Positions 54,587 to 64,000 of a stretch of DNA of 64,000 nucleotides are shown here, in pieces. Positions within the stretch are counted from its first letter, which is position 1, and the number at the start of each line of letters is the position of its first letter. Origin of the DNA: Flavobacterium flabelliforme. Its GTDB lineage: Bacteria > Bacteroidota > Bacteroidia > Flavobacteriales > Flavobacteriaceae. Made by a program: the position numbers and the translations under genes. The stretch is from the NCBI RefSeq assembly GCF_017948675.1, contig NZ_JAGFBU010000001.1, positions 930,001 to 994,000 of the forward strand. The letters are read 5' to 3'. The notes under the pieces are model-generated. The model ran no database searches, was not told the DNA's origin, and saw only the letters and a list, made by a program, of their open reading frames with translations.

Positions 54587-55726
54587 TTAAAAAACAATCT
54601 TTGCTAGTAATTCTAAAAGTTGTTTGATCTCTTCTTTAGAATTAAAACTATGCAAACAAAAACGCAAACGCTCTTGTCCAGCAGGAACAGTTGGTGACAA
54701 TATGGCTTTGACATCAAAACCATTTTTTTGCAATTCACCAGCAATCCTTTTTACGTTTTCATTCCCGGGAATAATGGCACTTTGAATCGCTGATTTACTG
54801 CGAACAAAGAGCTGTTTTAAACCCATCAAAACCAGCTGTTGATTAAAATAGATGATGTTTTGCTTTAAATCTAGAATGCTTTTTTTATCGCTTTCTAAAG
54901 ACCTATATGCAACTAAAATTGCAGCAACAGCGTGCGGAGAAAGTCCGGTCGTGTAGATGAAACTTCGAGCGAAATTAACGAGATAACTTTTTAATTCTTC
55001 TGATCCTAAAATTGCTGCTCCATGACAACCCAAACCTTTACCAAAAGTCATAATCCTGGCAAAAATGTGGTTTTCCAATCCAAGCATCTGAACCAATCCT
55101 TCGCCATTTTCTCCAAAAACTCCTAATGCATGCGCTTCATCAATTACTAAAAAACAATTGTATTTATCCGACAGCGCTACTAATTCTTCCATGTTAGGAC
55201 AATCGCCATCCATAGAGAATACGGATTCAGTAACAATATAAAGAGTAGCATTGGGATTTCGTACTATGATTTTCTCCAAATCTTCAAAATCATTATGATT
55301 GAATTTATAGGCTTTTGCGTTTGACATTAAAATACCATCCCGAATCGAAGCATGACAAAGCTCATCATATAAAATAATATCGTTGCGTTGCGGCACAGCG
55401 CTAAAAAAACCAACATTGGCATCGTAACCCGAATTAAAAATTAACGCTGCTTCTGACTGATTAAATTGAGCTATAAAATCCTCTGTCTCTAGATATAATT
55501 TATGATTTCCAGAAAGTAATCTAGAACCAGTAGCACCATTTTTTTTAAGATTACTTTGAATCAAATACTCATGGGTTTGATTAAAAACAATTTCTGAATT
55601 TGCTAAACCAAGGTAATCATTGGATGAAAAATCGATTAGATTATTAGGAATACCTAGTTTACGAAGAGAATTTGATTCAATTCGCTGCGTTAATCGATCA
55701 GATATTGATTTTGGAAATCTTTTCAT
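54587..55726 (-). CDS. bioF: 8-amino-7-oxononanoate synthase
   Basis: A PLP enzyme that condenses pimeloyl thioester with alanine, first dedicated ring-assembly step of biotin synthesis. Residues follow the alpha-oxoamine synthase plan: DFSSNDYLGLAN, NGATGSRLLSGNHKLYLETE, DEAHALGVFGENGEG and the PLP-lysine in MTFGKGLGCHGAAIL (about residue 230). A frame open to 55789 begins with MLKLLCDKCN, but the ATG at 55726 gives the normal 379 residues and the usual MKRFPKSISDRL. It is transcribed alone, separated from bioD-bioA by the sigma operon. Related enzymes with other acyl donors exist, but the presence of bioA, bioB and bioD supports biotin. Confidence 0.9.
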   Translation of the reverse strand: MKRFPKSISDRLTQRIESNSLRKLGIPNNLIDFSSNDYLGLANSEIVFNQTHEYLIQSNLKKNGATGSRLLSGNHKLYLETEDFIAQFNQSEAALIFNSGYDANVGFFSAVPQRNDIILYDELCHASIRDGILMSNAKAYKFNHNDFEDLEKIIVRNPNATLYIVTESVFSMDGDCPNMEELVALSDKYNCFLVIDEAHALGVFGENGEGLVQMLGLENHIFARIMTFGKGLGCHGAAILGSEELKSYLVNFARSFIYTTGLSPHAVAAILVAYRSLESDKKSILDLKQNIIYFNQQLVLMGLKQLFVRSKSAIQSAIIPGNENVKRIAGELQKNGFDVKAILSPTVPAGQERLRFCLHSFNSKEEIKQLLELLAKIVF

Positions 55727-55949
55727 AGTTTGTAAAAATAATAAATTTCTAACAAGTGAATTGCATTTATCACAAAGTAGTTTTAACACATTTTAATTTA
55801 TTAAAGTTACTTTCAAATAAATAATTTCAGTTTGAAATGGAATGCAAAGTCAACTAAATATTCAATTATAATTATTTTAAAAAACCATTTTAAGCTGCTA
55901 TCATTTCTTAAAACTAATAAATTATAAATGTAGAAATTATATAAAAAAA

Positions 55950-55973
55950 AAGCCAAACATTGCTGTTTGGCTT
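55950..55973 (-). terminator. Terminator of atpD-atpC
   Basis: AAGCCAAACA and TGTTTGGCTT pair around a four-base TTGC loop, with A- and T-runs at both sides. It lies about 20 bases after the atpC stop codon. Confidence 0.88.
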
Positions 55974-55993
55974 TTTTTTAAACTGAAATTGTC

Positions 55994-56275
55994 TTAGTCA
56001 ACTAAAACGATAACTTTATTATCTTTCATTTCAATTGTACCTGAATTGATAGCTAATGTATAATTTTGATCATCCAGCTTCGTGAATTTACTTGCTACTT
56101 CTTTTGCAAAAGTAAAATTAGAAGCTGTAATTTTCACCACTCCTTGTTCTAAAATTGAAACTATAGGGGCGTGATTATTCAAAATTTGAAAGCTTCCGTC
56201 AATTCCAGGTAAGGTAACCGAAGTTACTTCTGCTGAAAATAATTTTGCTTCTGGTGATACTATTTCTAAAATCAT
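55994..56275 (-). CDS. atpC: ATP synthase F1 subunit epsilon, short form
   Basis: The central-stalk subunit linking the c-ring to gamma. Only 93 residues are present, against about 135-140 in Escherichia coli. The N-terminal beta-sandwich is complete (MILEIVSPEAKLFSAEV, LPGIDGSFQILNNHAPIVS). The C-terminal helix pair that inhibits ATP hydrolysis in other bacteria is absent. It follows atpD after a 47-bp spacer filled by a tandem repeat. Confidence 0.93.
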   Translation of the reverse strand: MILEIVSPEAKLFSAEVTSVTLPGIDGSFQILNNHAPIVSILEQGVVKITASNFTFAKEVASKFTKLDDQNYTLAINSGTIEMKDNKVIVLVD

Positions 56276-56282
56276 TTTTATT

Positions 56283-56312
56283 GCTTTAGGCTTTAAGCTT
56301 TAGGCTTTAAGC
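56283..56312 (+). repeat. Tandem repeat between atpC and atpD
   Basis: Two perfect direct copies of GCTTTAGGCTTTAA (56283-56296 and 56297-56310) plus GC fill most of the 47-bp spacer. The style, short iterated near-palindromic units inside an operon, resembles the repeats around the two four-helix-bundle genes, but there is no gene here and the sequence differs. Confidence 0.75.
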
Positions 56313-56322
56313 ATTTTTAATA

Positions 56323-57837
<1,515 letters not shown>

Positions 57838-57918
57838 TTATGTATTTATTAAATAGCTATTTAGGTTTATGAATTAGTATCAACCGAAACGTATCGATTA
57901 CATGCTTTTTTCAGTTTG

Positions 57919-57948
57919 CAAAGATAATTTTTTAAAATAAAAAATCAA
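57919..57948 (-). promoter_or_regulatory. Promoter of atpD-atpC
   Basis: Minus-strand TTG (57946-57948), a 19-base spacer and TATCTTTG (57919-57926) match the consensus. The leader would be about 78 bases, longer than most in this window. Confidence 0.7.
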
Positions 57949-58044
57949 CATCTTTTTGTTATAAAAAAAAGAAAATTTAAATCATTTCATAAAAACAGAT
58001 TTTAAATAACAAAACAGTTCATTTCTATTTCTAAAATAAAAAAA

Positions 58045-58070
58045 ACCACCACGTTACAAAAACGGGTGGT
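58045..58070 (-). terminator. Terminator after the GDSL lipoprotein
   Basis: ACCACC, a bulged A, CGTT, a five-base loop, then AACG and GGTGGT form a ten-base-pair stem followed by a T-run on the minus strand. Confidence 0.85.
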
Positions 58071-58097
58071 ATAGGCAAAAATACTACAGATAACCTA

Positions 58098-59663
58098 CTA
58101 TAATGAAGCTGGATATAAAATTGGATACAATCCTAAATTAACCTTTGGCAATGTCGAACCGTATTTGGTGTTGATTGCTGCGCTAAAATAATTTGCGATC
58201 AAAGCATAACCTCTTGGACTTGGATGCACACCATCAAGAGAAAACGAACCTCCCGTTACGTAGGTTGAAGTCATTGTAAATCCATTACCAACTATTCCTA
58301 CAGATGACAATTGATTCATAATTGTCTTCGTGTCCACAAAAGCCAACCCTTTTGCATCGGCAATTGTTTTTATCGTTACATTATAAGCATCTGTCGCTAC
58401 TACGATTTCAGCAACTTCAGCTGGTATTAAAACATGTTTGTCTTGAAGAGGAAATGTAATTCCAAACTTATTCAATGGAGACGGAGGAGCTATACCTAAT
58501 CCTGAATCTAAAGCTGTTGGAGCAGTTCCAATAACAGATTGTACAGGCAAAACTACTAAGTCTGCAGCTGTAGCTTGTCTTGCCTGACCAAAAATAGCTC
58601 CGTAAAATGCTGCTGTTTGAGGTCCTAGATCAACAGTTAAAACAGCAGTTAATTGAGCTGATAAATTAGGCAAAGACTCATCCTTAATCAATAAAGGATT
58701 AGAAACTGTTTTTGAAAGTAAATTAATCCTACTACCTGCATTCAAATATGTCAATGCATTTTTCAAAGGGCCGTATAGTTGTGCATTAAGCGCATCAATC
58801 GTTGCGTTACCAACCGGAACACTGCCTCCACCTAAAACACTTGCAGTTAAAGGATTAAAAGGAACAGTAGTAAAATAAGGAAGCGTACTAACATAAGGAA
58901 GATTAGCAACTACGCCTTTAGCGCCATTAGCTGTCAAACTATTAACCATACCCGAATAGACACTTGCAAACACAGAAGGATCTGTAATGTCATTCCCTCC
59001 ATAAGTCCCTGGATTTAAATTACCTGTTTGGTTTACACCAACACCACCTGAGGTAGCATACCCCAAAACATCATTTCCTCCTATCCATAAAGAAAAGAAA
59101 GTAGGAGCTTGCACCATAGCATCACCAACTACCGTTGCACCAGAAGTAGTTGCAAATCTTGCAAAATAAGGATTTGCAGCCCCAGAGGCCACTCCAGCTA
59201 CATTACCGTAACCTGGCGCAATTAAATGATAACTTTTAGCTCCTGGAACTCCTAAATTATTAAACGGACCAACAATACGAGTTGACACTTCTGTAGTAGG
59301 ATTACCACTTACAGCAACCGGTCCTACACCATTAAAATACAAACGGGTTCCTGCTATAATATTTCCACCAAGAAGCAATCCTCCTTTATTGTCTGAAGTA
59401 AGCGGTGTCTTAAAATCTCCTCCACCCGCTAATTTAAACTGTTGAGCTAAAACGTTTACGTAAGAACCCTGCTGTCCCTTAATAAAAAGGGCACCATCAC
59501 TATAACCTGCGGCAAAGGAATCTCCTAAGGCAACGTATTTTGCAAAATTAGCTGACCCTGGAACTACAGTTGCTTCAGCCGAAACCACATCATCATCATC
59601 ATTATTATTACATGCTACAAAGCTTAAAGAAACTAATAGTAGCCATTTTAAATTTTTTATCAT
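58098..59663 (-). CDS. GDSL/SGNH-family lipoprotein hydrolase
   Basis: A 521-residue lipoprotein, lipidated at the Cys in LSFVAC with an Asn/Asp-rich spacer behind it (NNNDDDD). The SGNH blocks are present: GDSFAAG (block I, nucleophile Ser), WIGGND (block III, Asn) and DGVHPSPRG (block V, Asp and His). The enzyme is longer than typical (about 230 residues), with Gly/Pro-rich insertions. It likely hydrolyses an ester at the cell surface. It lies 32 bp behind the TonB receptor gene and is probably co-transcribed with it, suggesting that its product is taken up by the receptor or that it helps process the ligand. Confidence 0.88.
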   Translation of the reverse strand: MIKNLKWLLLVSLSFVACNNNDDDDVVSAEATVVPGSANFAKYVALGDSFAAGYSDGALFIKGQQGSYVNVLAQQFKLAGGGDFKTPLTSDNKGGLLLGGNIIAGTRLYFNGVGPVAVSGNPTTEVSTRIVGPFNNLGVPGAKSYHLIAPGYGNVAGVASGAANPYFARFATTSGATVVGDAMVQAPTFFSLWIGGNDVLGYATSGGVGVNQTGNLNPGTYGGNDITDPSVFASVYSGMVNSLTANGAKGVVANLPYVSTLPYFTTVPFNPLTASVLGGGSVPVGNATIDALNAQLYGPLKNALTYLNAGSRINLLSKTVSNPLLIKDESLPNLSAQLTAVLTVDLGPQTAAFYGAIFGQARQATAADLVVLPVQSVIGTAPTALDSGLGIAPPSPLNKFGITFPLQDKHVLIPAEVAEIVVATDAYNVTIKTIADAKGLAFVDTKTIMNQLSSVGIVGNGFTMTSTYVTGGSFSLDGVHPSPRGYALIANYFSAAINTKYGSTLPKVNLGLYPILYPASL

Positions 59664-59695
59664 TTTTTTCTGTGTTTTTTATTAACGACTGATTT

Positions 59696-62509
59696 TTAAG
59701 GATTGATTGTCCAAGACGCAAAAAATTGCTGTCCTATTAATCCAGCTCCTAATACCTGAGTGTATTCTTTACCTCCAATATTCGAAGCACCCAACTTAAT
59801 TGTTGATTTTAACTTGAGGATGTTATAATTAATTTGAGCATCAATTACAGTAGCAGCATCGATCATGCCGTCAACCATCGTAGATTGCCATAAATATTCA
59901 CTATTCCATCTTCCACTTACATTAAAACCAAAATTATCGAATAATTTTTCGTTTCCAAATGATGCTTTTACTCTGTGTTTTGGTGTATTAAAACCCGCTT
60001 CAAAACTCGGATCTTTAGCTTGATCAAATTTGAATTCTGCATAATTATAGTTCACACCTACTTCAAAATCTTTATATACTTTTTTAGAAAGACCCACACC
60101 AAATCCCATTGATTTAATTTCAACGTCGGTATTAGTATAGAGTTGATAAGCTCTGAAATTGCCATTTTGAAGCGCATGTATAGATTGAGTTCCAGCATTT
60201 GTAGGTCCTGCTAAAGGATTTGGAGCGTCTTGTGCTGTTCCATAAAGTGGCGCTACTACATTTAAATTACCAATAAAATCATTGTAAATATTGTAATATC
60301 CGTTCAAATCAACAGAAACACCATTCAAGAAAGAACGATAACCCAATTCATAAGCCTTTACTTGTTCTGGTTTCACATAATTCACGTTTGTTTTTTTCAA
60401 TACCGCAGGATTACCAGAAGCGCTCAAAGCAGCAACAGAAGAAGCAGTATAAGAATTGTTATAAGCATTTAGACCAGTAACAACTACATTAGCCGATCCA
60501 GCAAACGCCTGTCCTACAGCTGTTGAAACGGGTAATGTTTCACTGTACCTGGTTAAGTTATCAGGTGCAGATCCTAATAAAACTGCATTTCCTACATTAA
60601 AACCAATGTACTGATCTTGAGTTGATGGATTTCTAAAACCTGTTTGATAAGAAGCTCTAAAGTTATGCTTCTTGTTTTCACCACCCGAATAAACTAGTGA
60701 TAATCTAGGAGAAATATTACCATCGAAATTTTTAGATTTATCGTAACGCACAGAACCCGTAAATTTTAATCTATCATCTAATAACTTTTTTGTCAATTGT
60801 GTGTATGCACCATAATCATTATAATGTATCGGGCCATTAGCATCGGTATAAATTCTTCCATGAGAGTTCAACTCATACTCTCTGTATGAACCACCAACTT
60901 GAATTTCTGCAAAATCAATTAGATCTTTAAAATTATAATTTACATCAGTGTGGTAAATTTTAGAATTGTCAACCAACTTAGAACCTGAAAGCACACTCGC
61001 TTCACTAATTACACTATTAAATGCACTTTTAAATGCAGCCGTTCCAGGAATCAACCTTCCGGTATCTGCTACACTTCTTGCTGCGATATGGGCTTGTTCT
61101 GGAGTTGCACCCCCTAATGTAGATGTAACATACTGACCCGCATACTGACCAAACCATGTCTTATCATCTTTCCAAACTCTGTTTACATTAATACCTGTAA
61201 AAAGCATATCGTATGATTTTCCTCCATCTTCATTAGTAGTATACCCTCTTACAAAAAAGTTTTTCCCTTTTAATTCTAATTTATGTTGTTGCATAAAAAA
61301 ATCATTTAGGTAATATCTATTAGCCCCTTGATAAACCGCGTTACCGTAACCAAATTTACTTTGCCAAATAATTTCGAAATCATTTTCAAAAGGTTTGTAA
61401 TGAAGAGAAAAGTCAATTTTGGTATTACTCGCTTTATTATCTGTCAAGCTGGTTTCATCGTATCCTGTTCTGCTCACATTATAATCTGGCAAAAGATTTA
61501 TAGCTCCAACAGGAATTAAACCTAACGCTGCCAATGATTGCCCCACTCCTTTTAAATTGGTACTCACTTCATCACCATACACATTTATCCCGTCATAATT
61601 AGGATTACTCCTATCTCTTCCTACAATTGTTTTATCTTTATAATTAGTAGCATACCAATCCGTACCTCTCATATAAGTAAAGTTCGCTTTAGCAGCGAAT
61701 TTTGGACTAAAAGCATGTGCAATTCTAATTCCGTAATCAACATAGTCATTACTTCCTGCCGCATTTTGAACAGTCTGTCCATATTTCGCATAAGCGGTAA
61801 TTCCTTGACTTGTAAAAGGACTTTTACTATTCATAAACAAAATACCATTAAAGGCATTTGCACCATACAAAGCAGAAGAAGCACCAGGCAACAACTCAAC
61901 GCTCTGAACATCAATTTCAGAAACTCCTATCATATTACCTAAAACAAAATTTAATAAAGGAGAAGAGTTATCCATTCCGTCTACTAATTGCATAAAACGG
62001 GTATTAGCTACCGTTGCAAAACCTCTAGTGTTAATGGATTTAAAAGTCAAACTACTCGTATTCATTTGAACTTCTTTCAAGTTTTCCAGTCCTTCATAAA
62101 AAGTAGCAGAAGCTGATTTTTTTATATCTGCAATTCCCATTCTTTCGATAGTAACAGGCGACTCAATTACTCTTTCTGGAGTTCTCGAAGCAGACACTAC
62201 AATTTCATCTAATTTGTTTTCCTCATCTAAAAGTTGTACAGAAACCTTTTGATTTGCCGAAGAAATAGTAACTTTTTTAGATCCAAAACCAACACTAGTT
62301 ACCTCAATGACAAACGGAAGTTTTTTTGAGGATTGTAACTTAAAAGAACCATCAAAATCGGCGACAGTACCTGACGAATCACCAACGACTTTAATATTGG
62401 CTCCAGGAATAGGTTGGTTGTTACTATCGGTAACAAAACCTGTAATTGTATTTTGCGCAAAAGTTAGACTGCAAAAAAACAAAGACAAAAAAAGTAAATA
62501 CACTCTCAT
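59696..62509 (-). CDS. TonB-dependent receptor with CarboxypepD-like N-terminal domain
   Basis: A 937-residue outer-membrane receptor. A signal peptide (YLLFLSLFFCSLTFAQ) is followed by a carboxypeptidase-regulatory-like beta domain (GFVTDSNNQPIPGANIKV) and a TonB-box-like segment (LDEIVVSASRTPERV). Next come the plug (NTRGFATVANTRFMQLVDGM, ELLPGASSALYGANAFNG) and a long beta barrel ending in FFASWTINP. No SusD partner accompanies it. The co-oriented lipoprotein hydrolase lies 32 bp downstream. The ligand is unknown. Confidence 0.92.
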   Translation of the reverse strand: MRVYLLFLSLFFCSLTFAQNTITGFVTDSNNQPIPGANIKVVGDSSGTVADFDGSFKLQSSKKLPFVIEVTSVGFGSKKVTISSANQKVSVQLLDEENKLDEIVVSASRTPERVIESPVTIERMGIADIKKSASATFYEGLENLKEVQMNTSSLTFKSINTRGFATVANTRFMQLVDGMDNSSPLLNFVLGNMIGVSEIDVQSVELLPGASSALYGANAFNGILFMNSKSPFTSQGITAYAKYGQTVQNAAGSNDYVDYGIRIAHAFSPKFAAKANFTYMRGTDWYATNYKDKTIVGRDRSNPNYDGINVYGDEVSTNLKGVGQSLAALGLIPVGAINLLPDYNVSRTGYDETSLTDNKASNTKIDFSLHYKPFENDFEIIWQSKFGYGNAVYQGANRYYLNDFFMQQHKLELKGKNFFVRGYTTNEDGGKSYDMLFTGINVNRVWKDDKTWFGQYAGQYVTSTLGGATPEQAHIAARSVADTGRLIPGTAAFKSAFNSVISEASVLSGSKLVDNSKIYHTDVNYNFKDLIDFAEIQVGGSYREYELNSHGRIYTDANGPIHYNDYGAYTQLTKKLLDDRLKFTGSVRYDKSKNFDGNISPRLSLVYSGGENKKHNFRASYQTGFRNPSTQDQYIGFNVGNAVLLGSAPDNLTRYSETLPVSTAVGQAFAGSANVVVTGLNAYNNSYTASSVAALSASGNPAVLKKTNVNYVKPEQVKAYELGYRSFLNGVSVDLNGYYNIYNDFIGNLNVVAPLYGTAQDAPNPLAGPTNAGTQSIHALQNGNFRAYQLYTNTDVEIKSMGFGVGLSKKVYKDFEVGVNYNYAEFKFDQAKDPSFEAGFNTPKHRVKASFGNEKLFDNFGFNVSGRWNSEYLWQSTMVDGMIDAATVIDAQINYNILKLKSTIKLGASNIGGKEYTQVLGAGLIGQQFFASWTINP

Positions 62510-62806
62510 TTGGTTATAATTTGTTGGTTTATCACGCCAAAGTACAAATATTTTTGATATTAATAAAAAAAGTGTTTAAATATCTCATTTTTCATACTTA
62601 ATTCACACCATTTATACATATTATACAATTAAATTTAACCATCTATTTTAGAGAATACTATCAAAACGGCAAAATACCACTATGCGTGCATATAAAAAAT
62701 ACACATATATCAAAAAAATTATTAATTTCTAAAAATATGATAAAAGTGATATAACCAACATAATTAACGTTCCATTTACAAAGAAATCAAAGTTTTAATC
62801 AAAAAA
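62510..62806. other. Intergenic region between the TonB receptor and glmS
   Basis: About 300 AT-rich bases. Minus-strand TACTTTG lies near the start of the receptor gene and is a weak -7 candidate. No open frame, repeat or RNA gene was recognised. The terminator of glmS closes the right side. Confidence 0.5.
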
Positions 62807-62832
62807 AAGCCTTGAGAAAATCCTCAAGGCTT
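62807..62832 (-). terminator. Terminator after glmS
   Basis: A perfect ten-base-pair stem (AAGCCTTGAG with CTCAAGGCTT), six-base loop, and a T-run on the minus strand. Confidence 0.88.
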
Positions 62833-62857
62833 GATTATAAGTAGTATATAAAACGTG

Positions 62858-64000
62858 TTACTCTACAGTAACTGATTTAGCTAAATTTCTAGGCTGATCT
62901 ACATTACAGCCTCTCATTACCGCTATGTGATAAGATAAAAGTTGCAAAGGTATAGTTGTAATCAAAGGAGACAAGGCATCCGAGGTTTCTGGAATTTCAA
63001 TAATATAATCTGCCAATTCACGAACTTGAGTATCCCCTTTCGTTACCACAGCGATGATTTTTCCACTTCTAGATTTAATTTCCTGAATATTACTTACGAT
63101 TTTATCATAGTGTCCTTGTTTAGGCGCTATTACAATAACAGGCATAAGCTCATCAATCAATGCAATTGGACCGTGTTTCATTTCTGCAGCAGGATAACCT
63201 TCCGCATGAATATAAGAGATCTCTTTTAATTTAAGTGCTCCTTCAAGAGCAACAGGGAAATTATAACCTCTTCCTAAATACAAACAATTAGGCGCATCTT
63301 TAAATACAGCAGCAATTTCTTTTGCTTTCTCATTAGTTTCTAAAGCTTCTTTAACTTTTTCGGGAATAATTTCAAGCTCATTTAAATAAGCATGAAAAAC
63401 CGAAGTAGACAAAGTCCCTTTTGCTTTTGCTAAACGCAAAGCAATCATTGTTAAAACTGTAATTTGTGTGGTAAATGCTTTTGTTGATGCAACACCTATT
63501 TCTGGACCTGCATGCGTGTAAGCACCTGCATGAGTTTCTCTAGAAATAGAAGACCCTACTACATTACAAACTCCAAAAACAAAAGCTCCATTTTCTTTTG
63601 CTAGTTTAATTGCAGCCATAGTATCTGCCGTTTCTCCTGATTGAGAAATAGCAATCACAACGTCATTTCTATTTATGATTGGATTTCTATATCTAAACTC
63701 AGAAGCATACTCTACCTCTACAGGAATTCTAGTAAATTCTTCAAAAATATATTCGGCTACTAAGCCAGCATGCCATGAAGTACCACAAGCAACAATAATA
63801 ATCCTTTCTGCGTTTAAGAATTTCTCTAAATTATCCTCAACACCTGCCATTTGAATTAAACCTTCGTTGGCATGAAGACGACCTCTATAAGTATCTTTAA
63901 TAACACTAGGTTGCTCATAAATTTCTTTCAACATAAAATGGTCGTAACCTCCTTTTTCAATTTGCTCCAAATTCATTTGTAGCTCTTGTATTGTAGGATT
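62858..64000 (-). CDS. glmS: Glutamine-fructose-6-phosphate aminotransferase, C-terminal part
   Basis: Makes glucosamine 6-phosphate for peptidoglycan and lipopolysaccharide. The frame is open to the right edge; the ATG at 63976 is internal because the frame continues upstream with NPTIQELQ. The visible 380 residues are the two SIS sugar-isomerase domains: CGTSWHAGLVAEY and AISQSGETADT in the first, LYLGRGYNFPVALEGALKLKE in the second. The C terminus DQPRNLAKSVTVE is standard. The N-terminal glutaminase domain is outside the window. Confidence 0.96.
   Translation of the reverse strand, partial: NPTIQELQMNLEQIEKGGYDHFMLKEIYEQPSVIKDTYRGRLHANEGLIQMAGVEDNLEKFLNAERIIIVACGTSWHAGLVAEYIFEEFTRIPVEVEYASEFRYRNPIINRNDVVIAISQSGETADTMAAIKLAKENGAFVFGVCNVVGSSISRETHAGAYTHAGPEIGVASTKAFTTQITVLTMIALRLAKAKGTLSTSVFHAYLNELEIIPEKVKEALETNEKAKEIAAVFKDAPNCLYLGRGYNFPVALEGALKLKEISYIHAEGYPAAEMKHGPIALIDELMPVIVIAPKQGHYDKIVSNIQEIKSRSGKIIAVVTKGDTQVRELADYIIEIPETSDALSPLITTIPLQLLSYHIAVMRGCNVDQPRNLAKSVTVE

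Noticed and set aside
54587..55789. Longer bioF frame from 55789
   Set aside because: The added 21 residues, MLKLLCDKCNSL and on, precede the conserved start and are not typical of the family.

Overview
The window reads as chromosomal DNA of a Flavobacterium-like member of the Bacteroidota. The evidence is the low G+C content, the near absence of Shine-Dalgarno sequences, promoters of the Bacteroidota type (TTG/TTTG, 19-20 bp, TAnnTTTG), and secreted proteins with type IX secretion (T9SS) C-terminal domains. A TonB receptor with a carboxypeptidase-regulatory-like N-terminal domain and the separate atpD-atpC pair fit the same assignment. Almost all genes are housekeeping genes. No phage, insertion sequence, CRISPR array or rRNA operon is visible.

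Layout. 1-2.6 kb: tyrosine catabolism on the minus strand (hmgA, a small four-helix-bundle gene, hpd cut by the left edge). 2.9-7.0 kb: a patatin/Omp85 fusion and uvrC. 7.2-8.7 kb: an aspartoacylase-like hydrolase and 5-formyltetrahydrofolate cyclo-ligase. 8.8-11.3 kb: a secreted zinc metalloprotease. 11.5-25.2 kb: one complete complex I operon, nuoA to nuoN, with a truncated NuoG and a second four-helix-bundle gene inserted between nuoF and nuoG. 25.3-31.0 kb: a cold-shock protein, aspS, a small lipoprotein, a MORN-like protein and an unrecognised secreted protein. 31.6-39.6 kb: tRNA-Leu(CAA), prs, rplY, pth, an M43 secreted protease, ribF, a membrane protein and bioB. 39.7-48.0 kb: two giant T9SS-secreted proteins sharing a C-terminal module of about 540 residues. 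48.4-55.7 kb: recX, a ketoacyl-synthase homologue with bioA and bioD, an ECF sigma-factor operon with a TraB/GumN protein, and bioF. 56.0-57.8 kb: atpC and atpD. 58.1-62.5 kb: a TonB receptor and a GDSL lipoprotein. 62.9-64.0 kb: the 3' part of glmS.

How the genes work together. The fourteen nuo genes build the respiratory proton pump, and atpDC supplies part of the ATP synthase. bioB, bioF, bioA and bioD cover the four late biotin steps but lie in three separate units. The ketoacyl synthase beside bioA and bioD is a candidate for precursor supply, because no bioC or bioH is present in the window. The envelope genes (T9SS cargo, patatin-Omp85, TonB receptor plus lipoprotein) point to a surface-active, polymer-degrading life style.

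The most unusual pattern is in the spacers inside operons. Both four-helix-bundle genes sit inside otherwise tight operons and are bracketed by short AT-rich iterated motifs with perfect or near-perfect inverted copies at the two ends. A tandem repeat of similar style but different sequence lies between atpD and atpC without any gene. A separate family of about 73 bp occurs twice (between nuoI and nuoH, and upstream of pth). These look like small dispersed elements that tolerate insertion between co-transcribed genes.
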